The position numbers and the translations under genes are program-made. The notes under the pieces are model-generated. The model did no database searches. It saw nothing but the letters and a program-made list of their open reading frames with translations, and was not told the DNA's origin. Positions 48,715 through 56,854 of a stretch of DNA of 64,000 bases are shown piece after piece. Source of the DNA: Candidatus Kapaibacterium sp. (GTDB taxonomy: Bacteria; Bacteroidota; Ignavibacteria; Kapaibacteriales; UBA2268); NCBI GenBank assembly GCA_937927515.1, contig CALBDO010000008.1, forward strand, positions 62,001 to 126,000. The letters are read 5' to 3'. Position 1 is the first letter of the stretch, and the number at the start of each line of letters is the position of its first letter.

Positions 48715-50082
48715 TTAAGGGAAAATTCTATAAATCATTCTTGGAAAAGGAATAACTTCTCGAATGTGCTTAGCTCCAGTAATCCATTTTACTGTTCTTT
48801 CGATACCAAGACCAAATCCACTATGAGGCACAGAACCAAATTTCCTTAGGTCTAAATACCACTGAAATGCATCCAACGGGAGATTTTCTTCCTTAATTCG
48901 TTCTAATAGCAAATCATAGTTGTCTTCTCGCTGGCTACCACCAATTATTTCGCCACCACGTTCTGGGGCAAGCATATCCATAGCAAGAACAAGTTCTGGA
49001 TTTTCTGGGTCGCGTTTCATATAAAATGCCTTTACTTTTGCAGGGTAATGATGAATTATACAAGGCTTGTCGAATTGCTCCATCAAAGCTTCCTCTTGAA
49101 CAGCGCCAAAATCTTCGCCCCATGGAAATGGTTCTTCGACCTCTTTCCCGTCCAATTTCCTTATCAAAGGAACGTTGTGCTTATTCAACCATTCAACAGC
49201 TTCGGTATAAGTCATTCGATAGAATGGGCGCTTAACTTTTTCCAACTGTGTAATATCTCTTTCGAGTGTTTCGAGTTCGCGACGACATGTTTTAAGAACA
49301 TAATGAACAATATATTCAACGAGGTCTTCGGCTAGGTCCATATCGTCTTCCAAATCGAAGAAAGCCATCTCTGGCTCGACCATCCAAAATTCTGTCAAAT
49401 GCTTCCGTGTTTTGGAAAGTTCAGCTCGAAACACTGGTCCGAAAGTATATACCTTTCCCAAAGCCATTGCCGAGGCTTCGGCATATAATTGACCAGACTG
49501 CGATAGGTAAGCTTTGCCAAGGTCGAAATATTGGGTCTCGAACAAGGTTGTGGTGCCTTCGCAAGCATTTGGGGTCAAGATTGGTGAATCCATCAATTTA
49601 AAGCCATTACCATCGAAAAAGTCGCGTATAGCTTTGACTACAGCAGCACGAACACGCATGATAGCATGCTGACGAGAGGACCGTAGCCACAAGTGGCGAT
49701 GTTCGAGTAGGAAAGTGTCTCCGTGCTCCTTGGGAGTGATAGGGTAATCCTTTGTAAGTTGTATAATTTGGATATCCAAAACATCAACTTCGTAGCCAGA
49801 GGGAGCTCGGGCTTCCTCGCGCACAGTTCCCTTGATAATTACGGAGCTTTCTTGTGTTAGTTCTTTGGCTTTTTCGAAAACCTCTTCGCTAACATTCCCA
49901 CGAAAAACAACGCATTGGACAATACCCGTCCCATCGCGAAGTTGAATAAATTGTAATTTGCCCTTCCCAGTTTTATGATAAACCCAGCCACGCAGTACAA
50001 TCTCCTGTCCAACATATTGCGAAAGGTTTTCAATATAGTGGTATGTTTTATATCGAGAAATAATCGTGGTTTCAGTTTGCAT
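48715..50082 (-). CDS. asnS: Asparaginyl-tRNA synthetase
   Basis: This is a class IIb aminoacyl-tRNA synthetase of 455 residues. The N-terminal OB anticodon-binding fold covers about 25-115. The catalytic core carries motif 2 (FRAELSKTRKHLTEFWMVEPEMAF) in pieces FRAELSKTRKHLTEF and WMVEPEMAF, and motif 3 GFGLGIERTVKWITG. The end, REVIPFPRMIYRIFP, is the AsnS form. Its presence indicates direct charging of tRNA-Asn. The start shares one base with the stop of the upstream barrel-protein gene. Confidence 0.95.
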   Translation of the reverse strand: MQTETTIISRYKTYHYIENLSQYVGQEIVLRGWVYHKTGKGKLQFIQLRDGTGIVQCVVFRGNVSEEVFEKAKELTQESSVIIKGTVREEARAPSGYEVDVLDIQIIQLTKDYPITPKEHGDTFLLEHRHLWLRSSRQHAIMRVRAAVVKAIRDFFDGNGFKLMDSPILTPNACEGTTTLFETQYFDLGKAYLSQSGQLYAEASAMALGKVYTFGPVFRAELSKTRKHLTEFWMVEPEMAFFDLEDDMDLAEDLVEYIVHYVLKTCRRELETLERDITQLEKVKRPFYRMTYTEAVEWLNKHNVPLIRKLDGKEVEEPFPWGEDFGAVQEEALMEQFDKPCIIHHYPAKVKAFYMKRDPENPELVLAMDMLAPERGGEIIGGSQREDNYDLLLERIKEENLPLDAFQWYLDLRKFGSVPHSGFGLGIERTVKWITGAKHIREVIPFPRMIYRIFP

Positions 50083-50747
50083 TACCTTCCCCCAAAAATA
50101 ATACCGACACCTAAAGTTAAAAAGTTCTTGTCTCGTTCCTCAGATGTATTTCCAATTAAATTTACAAACCAATATTTTGCCTCGACATTTAAAGTGACTA
50201 AACCGACATTGAAATCCAGACCCAACCCCAAACCAGCTCCAATTCTGCTATCCGTTTTACTTGTGGCTATTGGAAGCTCTTGATTTAACTTTACAATGTC
50301 TATTGAATTCAAAATGTAAAAATATGATAAATTCCCACTAAGATAAGGAGAAACTGCACTTTTGAATATGTAAAGGTCTATCCCAGCAGAGATGGGAATA
50401 AAATTTTGAATTGTTCTTAAAATTACCGTATCGTATGGTTCCTGCGGGAAATACAATCTTAACTCCGATTTAGGAAATCGATTCAAAGTAATTGCACCAC
50501 GAAAGTTGAAGTTGTCTGTCAAGGGCAAGCTCAAATTCAAACCCAAGTGGTAACCAATTTTTGCCGACTCTCGCGCTACATTCCATAAGTTGTTATTTAA
50601 ATTAATCTTTTCGGAATTATAAATATCATTAATTTGTGAATTGGGAGTGGACAATCCGATAGCAAAGCCCACACCCAATGGAGCACCAGAAGAATTGTAG
50701 CAAACAATATAACCAAGTATAATGATTGCACAAAAAATTTTTCTCAT
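50082..50747 (-). CDS. Outer-membrane beta-barrel protein, function unknown
   Basis: This is a 221-residue exported protein with a signal peptide (about 1-20). The rest consists of alternating amphipathic beta strands with many Gly, Asn and aromatic residues, ending in LTLGVGIIFGGR. The strand-turn pattern is that of the small eight-stranded porin-like OprF/OmpX-type barrels of Bacteroidetes. No specific family is recognised. It is the first gene of the asnS operon and is divergent from the OmpA-family gene at 50857. Confidence 0.82.
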   Translation of the reverse strand: MRKIFCAIIILGYIVCYNSSGAPLGVGFAIGLSTPNSQINDIYNSEKINLNNNLWNVARESAKIGYHLGLNLSLPLTDNFNFRGAITLNRFPKSELRLYFPQEPYDTVILRTIQNFIPISAGIDLYIFKSAVSPYLSGNLSYFYILNSIDIVKLNQELPIATSKTDSRIGAGLGLGLDFNVGLVTLNVEAKYWFVNLIGNTSEERDKNFLTLGVGIIFGGR

Positions 50748-50856
50748 AATTGCGTCTTTTTATTCTTTTCAAACATTACAAAATTAAAAAATTGTTTTTG
50801 TATATTTGCTTTTTTAGGTAAATCTAATTTTAGTTGGATTATTGTGAGGTTGTCTT

Positions 50857-52845
50857 ATGAAAGTTTCCAAATATCTTATGACATTGTCAATTACTTTTTT
50901 GCTGACATTCGGAATTTCAGCGCAAACATCGAAGCCAATTTTTCCTCTTAATTTTGGTTTTTGGGGTGATTATTCTGCAAACCTTTTACCGATTGAGTCT
51001 AATTGGTATGCTTTCAATCCGAATATACAAGCCTATCAGAAATTGGGAACAATCAGTGATAACTACTTAGCTCACGGCTTTGGCATCGGTGGTATCATTA
51101 ATATCCCAATTTCTCAGCAAATATATCTAACCGGACGATTAGGCTACAACGCATTCTTTTCAAAAGTTAACTATTATCAGTTTAATTACAATACACTGCT
51201 GTATACAACGGTAGTGGATGCAATCGACGTAAATTTCTCTGCACTTGAAATTACTCCGGGTATTCTATTTTATCCTCAACTTGCAAACTTTGAAAACTTA
51301 TACCTTTTTGGTGGACTGGATATTAAACAATTTTTAACGAAGGAATTTACAAATAATTTAACTCAAGTAACCGTAGAGTACCCTAATTTAAACACACGTC
51401 TGGGATTAGCACTTGGTGTTGGATATACATTTAAACTATCCGAAAATGTATATCTTTCCCCAGAGTTCTCTGTAAGAATTCCTTTTAAAAAGTACTACAA
51501 CGAAAACATAATTGACATTATAGACAATCAAACTGGTCAAATTCTAGCTTACCATAACGAAAACTTATCTGCCACACATTTGAAATTCGGGATAAATCTT
51601 ACTTTTTCCTTAACCCCATCTATTGAAACACCCACAATACCAGAACAGCCCGATGGAGCTGTCGCTTTCAAAGAAGTATTAGCTTGGGACCCGCAAGGCA
51701 GATTTGTTCCCGCAACAGATATAAAAGTATCGGATACGAAATATCAAGAATACTTTCCGCTTGTCCCATACATCTTCTTTGAAGAAAATTCGTCTACCCC
51801 AGCGAAAGGCACTCAATATCTTACTTCTAATGCAGAAGCTGGAGCTTTCGAACCAAACAATCTTCCTTTGGATGCACTCGAGATTAACCGTAGGACTTTG
51901 GACATTGTCGGCTGGCGACTTAAAAACAATCCCCGTGCAGATTTAACTATCACTGGAACAATTGACGGCTCTAACATTGAAAAGCAAAACAAACAACTTC
52001 CATTAGAGAGAGCTAATTTTGTGAAAAACTATTTAGTTAAAACCTGGAACATAAACGAGCAAAGAATTAATACACGCACCGCTATGTCCCCTACTAAACC
52101 CTCCACATCCAATGTGCCAGATGGGATTGCCGAGAATCGCCGTGCCGAGCTTTCCAGTTCCAACCCCGAAATTCTTGCTCCAATTTTGATTGAAGGAGAA
52201 AGCGTAAGAATTGCTGAGCCGAGTTTAATTCAATTTGTACCTGTGGCAAATATTAAAGACTCTATCACATTTTGGGAAATTGACGTCTACCAAGGCAATA
52301 ATCTCTTGAAACGATTAAATGGTACTGGCTATCCACAACCTTTGCATTGGAACATCAAGCCAAATGAGCTTTCTGCAAGCAATGTCCCAGTAGACTACAC
52401 CTTAGTTGTAGAAACAATAAATGGAAAAAAATACAAAGCAAGCGGTTCTCTACCGACTGAATATTTTTCCTACACTAAGAAAAAAATGGAGGATTTACCA
52501 GAATCCACAATTACTAAATTTAGCCTTGTATTATTCGATTTCGACAAAGCAGAAGTTTCCAAACAGGACCAAGAAACAATCACTAAACTTGTAGTACCAA
52601 ATATTAAATTTAATTCGATAGTTAAAATATACGGATATACCGACAGAATTGGCGATGATGAATACAACCTTCGACTTGCCACCCGTCGTGCCGAAGCTGT
52701 AAAGAGTATTATTCAGCAGCAAAGAAAAAATGTGAAAATCGAAACCTATGGCGTCGGCGAAAGACAACTGCTATTCGACAATGATTTACCAACTGGTCGA
52801 CATTTATCTCGAACCGTTCAAATTGTTATTGTCACACCTAAATAG
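50857..52845 (+). CDS. OmpA-family outer-membrane protein with two OmpA-like domains
   Basis: This is a 662-residue protein with a signal peptide (1-22, cleaved near SAQ) and an N-terminal beta barrel (about 28-255). A first, diverged OmpA-like unit follows (about 300-440, with ADLTITGTIDG, then LPLERANFVKNYL and ENRRAEL), then an Ig-like stretch (450-545). The C-terminal OmpA domain is canonical (VLFDFDKAEV near 556, then YGYTDRIGDDEYNLRLATRRAE). The last domain should bind peptidoglycan and the barrel should sit in the outer membrane. The first unit has lost the peptidoglycan-contact D-x-x-G pattern and may serve as a spacer. GAGG seven bases before ATG is a usable ribosome-binding site. 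It is a single gene between divergent and convergent neighbours. Confidence 0.93.
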   Translation: MKVSKYLMTLSITFLLTFGISAQTSKPIFPLNFGFWGDYSANLLPIESNWYAFNPNIQAYQKLGTISDNYLAHGFGIGGIINIPISQQIYLTGRLGYNAFFSKVNYYQFNYNTLLYTTVVDAIDVNFSALEITPGILFYPQLANFENLYLFGGLDIKQFLTKEFTNNLTQVTVEYPNLNTRLGLALGVGYTFKLSENVYLSPEFSVRIPFKKYYNENIIDIIDNQTGQILAYHNENLSATHLKFGINLTFSLTPSIETPTIPEQPDGAVAFKEVLAWDPQGRFVPATDIKVSDTKYQEYFPLVPYIFFEENSSTPAKGTQYLTSNAEAGAFEPNNLPLDALEINRRTLDIVGWRLKNNPRADLTITGTIDGSNIEKQNKQLPLERANFVKNYLVKTWNINEQRINTRTAMSPTKPSTSNVPDGIAENRRAELSSSNPEILAPILIEGESVRIAEPSLIQFVPVANIKDSITFWEIDVYQGNNLLKRLNGTGYPQPLHWNIKPNELSASNVPVDYTLVVETINGKKYKASGSLPTEYFSYTKKKMEDLPESTITKFSLVLFDFDKAEVSKQDQETITKLVVPNIKFNSIVKIYGYTDRIGDDEYNLRLATRRAEAVKSIIQQQRKNVKIETYGVGERQLLFDNDLPTGRHLSRTVQIVIVTPK

Positions 52846-52897
52846 AAAACTGTAATATTTTGGTTGCACAGATAGCCAAACTGTTGAACTTGACTAA

Positions 52898-52924
52898 TTT
52901 ACCTACTTCTCAAAAGTAGATAAA
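52898..52924. terminator. Hairpin between ompA-family gene and fliO
   Basis: TTTA-C-CTACTT and AAGTAG-A-TAAA form an 11-position stem with one mismatch around the loop CTCAA. It lies between two convergent gene ends (52845 and 53014). No T-run follows on either strand, so it may protect 3' ends or mark a weak two-way terminator. Confidence 0.4.
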
Positions 52925-53013
52925 TTAATACAAAGTATTCATTGCTAACTGCAGAAGCTAGTAAAGAAATGTTGATTTAATACAGTTCGAACTTCTTAAT
53001 TTGAGAAATCAGG

Positions 53014-53400
53014 TTAATTACTGGACCTTTTGAAAGTTTCTTTTAAAAAATTTTTAAAAGAGAAATCTATGGTCTCCGAAGATTGTTTAGGCAGGGCATT
53101 TACAGTCGAACCTTTTTGTCTTTCTATTCCAATCTCGGTCGATTGAAAAATTTTAGTTACATCGGCGATTGCAGAAATATTGTTTTCTGTGACACCTAAA
53201 AGGAGAAAATGCTTTCCTACTTGAACAATGAACAAAAAAGTACGATTTGTAAGTGGTATTTTTGCTACTATTTTGAACTCAGTTCCGAGCATTGTTAATC
53301 GACGAGAGACTGCATTTCTTTTCAAATAGTATGAAAGAAAGAAAACTGCCAATAGGAAACCAAAAACAATTACAAAAGATTGAAATAATTGCCAGTCCAT
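53014..53400 (-). CDS. fliO: Flagellar biosynthesis protein FliO
   Basis: This is a 128-residue membrane protein with one N-terminal transmembrane helix (about 6-27, FQSFVIVFGFLLAVFFLSYY). A cytoplasmic FliO domain with IVAKIPLTNRTFLFIVQVGKHFLLLGVT spans roughly 44-72 (shown as IVAKIPLTNRT and FLFIVQVGKHFLLLGVT). FliO helps assemble the FliP pore of the flagellar export gate. It is the last gene of fliLMNO, four bases after fliN. fliP, fliQ and fliR do not follow and must lie elsewhere. Confidence 0.88.
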   Translation of the reverse strand: MDWQLFQSFVIVFGFLLAVFFLSYYLKRNAVSRRLTMLGTEFKIVAKIPLTNRTFLFIVQVGKHFLLLGVTENNISAIADVTKIFQSTEIGIERQKGSTVNALPKQSSETIDFSFKNFLKETFKRSSN

Positions 53401-53404
53401 AAAG

Positions 53405-53821
53405 TTATCTTTTAATGGTTTTGAGGCGTTCGGTCGGGTCTACAAGTGTTGTTATTCTTATACCGAAATGCTTATCAATCACAACAACTTCGCCCTCGGC
53501 AATTTTTTTACCATTGACTAAAACATCAACTGGTTCGCTGACAAGCTTGTCAAATTCAATCACAGACCCCCGACTAAGGTACAAAATATCACGAATTAAC
53601 ATATTGGTACGTCCCAATTCAATAGAAACTGGAAGTTGCAAGTCGTATAGCATTTCCAGCTTCGGGTCGAGTGGAGAATAAATTGTGTCGCCAGCAGAAG
53701 CCCCAGGCTTTTCCGTAGAGATAACATCGGGGAAAGCCTTTTCTTTTTCTTCTTTGGTTTCCTCCTGTGGAATACCACCACTGCTAATCAGAGCATCTAT
53801 TTCTTCTTGTGTCAGAGACAT
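53405..53821 (-). CDS. fliN: Flagellar switch protein FliN, with FliM/FliY-like N-terminal motif
   Basis: This is a 138-residue C-ring protein. The C-terminal SpoA domain (about 55-135) has LPVSIELGRTNMLIRDIL and the GSVIEFDKLVSEPVDVLVNG block, shown as GSVIEFDKLV and SEPVDVLVNGK. Its N-terminus is LTQEEIDALISSGG, which is the phospho-CheY-binding peptide otherwise typical of FliM and of Bacillus FliY. The CheC-like phosphatase domain of FliY is absent. fliM, two bases upstream, carries the same kind of motif. Both switch proteins may therefore contact CheY-P. Confidence 0.94.
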   Translation of the reverse strand: MSLTQEEIDALISSGGIPQEETKEEKEKAFPDVISTEKPGASAGDTIYSPLDPKLEMLYDLQLPVSIELGRTNMLIRDILYLSRGSVIEFDKLVSEPVDVLVNGKKIAEGEVVVIDKHFGIRITTLVDPTERLKTIKR

Positions 53822-53823
53822 AA

Positions 53824-54855
53824 CTATTCCTCCTCTTTGTACAACAAATCATCTTCAACAAGGTCCTCCTCGCGAAGCAAGCGAAGAATTTTCACAGCCT
53901 TTTTACCATCTACCATACCTGGTCGACCAGCAAATTTTTTCTTTCCAGCAACAGAGATAATTATTTCATCCGTGATTTTACTTTTCAATCTGATGATATC
54001 CCCAACCTTCAGTTCTAACAATTCTTTTACAGTAATAGAGGTTTTGCCCAATTCAGCACTCACGGGTAGATATGTTTTCGACATATGCTTTTTTACAATT
54101 TCGAGATTTTCGCGAATCTTTTCGGGCGTCATTTTTATTGGCCCGGCGGTGACTTGCTGACGAGTAAGCTTTGTCAAAACCTCTTCTAGTGCAAAAGTAG
54201 GGAAGCAAATGTTCATTAAATAAGTATGCAGACCAATATTCACATCAAAAGATACAACAATTACAATCTCCGATGAGGGGGCAATTTGAACAAAGTCTGC
54301 CTCCATTTCCAAGCGCTGATACTTGAAATGAAGTTCAGCAATGGAACGCCAAGCATTCTGTAAATCGCCGAGTGCGTGCTCGATTACACCACGAATAACT
54401 GCTTGTTCGATTGTGGTTATTTGTCGGGGTTTAGGTTGTGTATCGCCACTACCACCCAAAAGCCTTTCGACAAGTACCAATGCGAGCTGCGGACTAATTT
54501 CGAGAATTCCTGCTCCGTCGGTCCCAACAATTTCAAACACGTACAAACAACTGGGATTGGACACCGAGAGTATATATTCAGAATAAAACAATTGGTCGAC
54601 AGATGTAACAGAGATAGAGACAACAGTTTGTAATCTTGAAACCAGATAGTAGCCAAAAACTTCAGCAAAGTTTTCGTGTATACTTTGCAAAGTACGAACT
54701 TGCGACTTTGAAATCCTATTGGGTCTGCGAAAATCGTAGGTAGATATTTCAGCTTTTTTAAGACGCTCCCCGAGGAAATCATCTACATCGAGCGCCCCTT
54801 GCGATATCTCTGTCAATAGATTATCTATTTCCGATTGTGAAAGTACTTCACTCAT
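53824..54855 (-). CDS. fliM: Flagellar motor switch protein FliM
   Basis: This is a 343-residue rotor protein that links chemotaxis signalling to motor direction. The N-terminal CheY-P peptide is VLSQSEIDNLLTEI. A linker leads to the CheC-like middle domain (about 45-230), which includes PSCLYVFEIVGTDGAGILE. The C-terminal SpoA domain (about 255-335) includes LPVSAELGKTSITVKELL. The gene follows fliL by 14 bases and precedes fliN by two. Confidence 0.95.
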   Translation of the reverse strand: MSEVLSQSEIDNLLTEISQGALDVDDFLGERLKKAEISTYDFRRPNRISKSQVRTLQSIHENFAEVFGYYLVSRLQTVVSISVTSVDQLFYSEYILSVSNPSCLYVFEIVGTDGAGILEISPQLALVLVERLLGGSGDTQPKPRQITTIEQAVIRGVIEHALGDLQNAWRSIAELHFKYQRLEMEADFVQIAPSSEIVIVVSFDVNIGLHTYLMNICFPTFALEEVLTKLTRQQVTAGPIKMTPEKIRENLEIVKKHMSKTYLPVSAELGKTSITVKELLELKVGDIIRLKSKITDEIIISVAGKKKFAGRPGMVDGKKAVKILRLLREEDLVEDDLLYKEEE

Positions 54856-54869
54856 TTTTCAACAAATTT

Positions 54870-55439
54870 TTATTGTATAATGAATTCTTGCAAATAAACC
54901 TCATTTAAAATTAACTCATGAGTAGCAAAAATAGCTTTGAGACTATCCTTCAGTTCGCTCGCCAAGACGTTTCTCCTTTGCTGCAATTGGTCTACAGTTA
55001 ATGAACCGAGCACTTGATTTATTTTGCTTCGAATTGGTGCCATAATTTCCGTGGGCAATCCACCACCCTCACCCCTGCCAGTAATTTTTTCCAAAATTTT
55101 TTTATCTCGGGCAGAAAATCTTAAAGCAAGATTGACAACAATAAATTGGTTTGAATTTAATGGGTTTGTCGTGATTCTACCAGTTTCAACAAATTTCATT
55201 AATTCCTTGTCGGTGGAAACTTCCTCTTTTTTGGGTTCTTCTTTTTTGGCACCACCTAAATTCTCGACAACATAAGGAAGAAACAAAAACCTTGTCGCTA
55301 AGATTAAAATAATTAAAGCACCAAAAACAATGCCAAGAATTGGCACAAGACCAAGTCCACCCGAAGCTTTTGGCTCTTTGGTCGCTTCGTGCTGAATATT
55401 CTCACCCGTAGCAGTGTTGTTTTCTTCTTTTTTAGCCAT
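54870..55439 (-). CDS. fliL: Flagellar basal body-associated protein FliL
   Basis: This is a 189-residue inner-membrane protein. A charged, Lys/Glu-rich cytoplasmic start is followed by one transmembrane helix (about 32-55, LGIVFGALIILILATRFLFL). The periplasmic FliL domain (about 85-189) includes NQFIVVNLALRFSARDKK and ends with VYLQEFIIQ. It supports stator function at the motor. I start at the ATG at 55439 (MAKKEE), with AAGG upstream. A TTG two codons earlier is less likely. It heads fliLMNO. Confidence 0.9.
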   Translation of the reverse strand: MAKKEENNTATGENIQHEATKEPKASGGLGLVPILGIVFGALIILILATRFLFLPYVVENLGGAKKEEPKKEEVSTDKELMKFVETGRITTNPLNSNQFIVVNLALRFSARDKKILEKITGRGEGGGLPTEIMAPIRSKINQVLGSLTVDQLQQRRNVLASELKDSLKAIFATHELILNEVYLQEFIIQ

Positions 55440-55454
55440 AAACAAACCTTTTGA

Positions 55455-55482
55455 ATTATATAAAATTTAAAAATTGTGCCAA
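55455..55482 (-). promoter_or_regulatory. Near-consensus sigma70-type promoter of fliLMNO
   Basis: Read on the minus strand, TTGGCA (55482-55477), a 16-base spacer and a perfect TATAAT (55460-55455) lie upstream of the fliL ATG at 55439. The predicted leader is only about 9 bases, with AAGG near its 5' end. This indicates housekeeping rather than sigma28 or sigma54 control. Confidence 0.75.
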
Positions 55483-55616
55483 ATAATTCTTTCCTTGATA
55501 AGTCATTTATTACTAACTACTTGCTTATAATAATCATTTTCTCTAAGCAAAAAATTGGCTAAAAATCACCAGCATACATAATAATAATCGAAAAATTTTA
55601 AAAAAATTGTAGAATT

Positions 55617-56765
55617 TCACCACCTTTTCATAATTTCTCTTGCAATTACCAGATGTTGTATCTCCGAAGTACCTTCATAAATCTCAGTTACTTTTGCATC
55701 TCGCATCATACGCTCTACATGATATTCTCGGACATAACCATAACCACCGTGAATTTGAACAGCTTCTCGGGTAATTTCATTTGCAATAGTCGTAGCGAAA
55801 AGTTTTGCTTCCGAAGACTCTTGAATATGGTCATAGCCATTGTCTCGCAACCAAGCAGCCTTGTATATCAATAGTCTTGCAGCATTTATTTTCATCGACA
55901 TCTGGGCAAGTTTGGCTTGTATTAATTGATGTTCGATTATTGGTTTTCCAAATGCTTTTCTTTCTTTAGCATAACGAACCGAAGCCTCGAAAGCCCCTTG
56001 TGCAATTCCCAAGGCTTGTGCTGCAATACCGATACGCCCTCCATTCAATCCACGCATCGCAATGTAGAAGCCCTCGCCTACATTTCCAATAACATTTTCT
56101 TCGGGTACTTCCACATTTGTGATGCTTATACTTGTCGTATCGCTGGAGCGCAATCCCATCTTGTCTTCTTTTTTACCGGGCTCAAACCCCGGGGTCCCTT
56201 TCTCAATAGCAAAGCAAGTTATGCCTTTGTAACCAAGTTCAAAATTGCTATTCGCAAAAACAACATACAAATCTGCGTTTTGACCTGTGGTAATCCAATT
56301 TTTACTTCCATTTAATATCCAACGGTCTCCAACTTTACGAGCAGAAGTCTTAATCTGTGTGGCATCACTACCAGCTTCTGGCTCGCTTAGACAATAGGCA
56401 CCTATCATTTCACCAGTTGCTAACCTTCGAAGATACTTTTCTTTCAAGTAGTCGGAGCCATATTTCTCGAATATCCAATTTACAAGGGAATTGTGCACAG
56501 AGAAAATTACCCCAACGGAGGCATCTACTTTCGATATCTCCTCCAATGCAATTACGTAGCTTATTGTATCCAAGCCGCTACCACCCCAATCGGGGGAGAC
56601 CATCATACCAAGAAAGCCAAGTTCACCAAGCTTCTTGATTATTTCCCAAGGGAATTCTCCATTGACATCTCTTTCAATTACCGAGGGGGCAATCTCCTCT
56701 AGCGCAAATTTTCTTATCGTATCCCGGACTTGCTCGTGAATTTCATCGAACTGAAATGATATCAT
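55617..56765 (-). CDS. Acyl-CoA dehydrogenase
   Basis: This is a 382-residue flavoenzyme that introduces the alpha-beta double bond in acyl-CoA during fatty-acid or amino-acid breakdown. FAD/substrate motifs are YCLSEPEAGSDATQIKT, NGSKNWITTG and GGYGYVREYHVERMMRD. The catalytic Glu lies in ITEIYEGTSEIQ-type sequence (here VTEIYEGTSEIQH), the position used by short- and medium-chain dehydrogenases. Chain-length preference cannot be fixed. It is monocistronic and divergent from hflX. Confidence 0.96.
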   Translation of the reverse strand: MISFQFDEIHEQVRDTIRKFALEEIAPSVIERDVNGEFPWEIIKKLGELGFLGMMVSPDWGGSGLDTISYVIALEEISKVDASVGVIFSVHNSLVNWIFEKYGSDYLKEKYLRRLATGEMIGAYCLSEPEAGSDATQIKTSARKVGDRWILNGSKNWITTGQNADLYVVFANSNFELGYKGITCFAIEKGTPGFEPGKKEDKMGLRSSDTTSISITNVEVPEENVIGNVGEGFYIAMRGLNGGRIGIAAQALGIAQGAFEASVRYAKERKAFGKPIIEHQLIQAKLAQMSMKINAARLLIYKAAWLRDNGYDHIQESSEAKLFATTIANEITREAVQIHGGYGYVREYHVERMMRDAKVTEIYEGTSEIQHLVIAREIMKRW

Positions 56766-56854
56766 ACATTCCTACAAAACATTACCACGAATGCAAATTA
56801 AAAAATTTTTTTGTTTTCAAATCGTTTAATTTATTTATTGCAAACATTTTGGTG

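Noticed and set aside
50801..50808. TATATTTG upstream of the OmpA-family gene as a Bacteroidetes -7 box
   Set aside because: The matching -33 TTTG is missing at the expected distance, and A+T-rich sequence gives such matches by chance.
55470..55490. TTGGCAC upstream of fliL read as a sigma54 -24 element
   Set aside because: The matching -12 GC dinucleotide is absent (TTTTTAAA follows), whereas TTGGCA-N16-TATAAT fits a sigma70-type promoter well.
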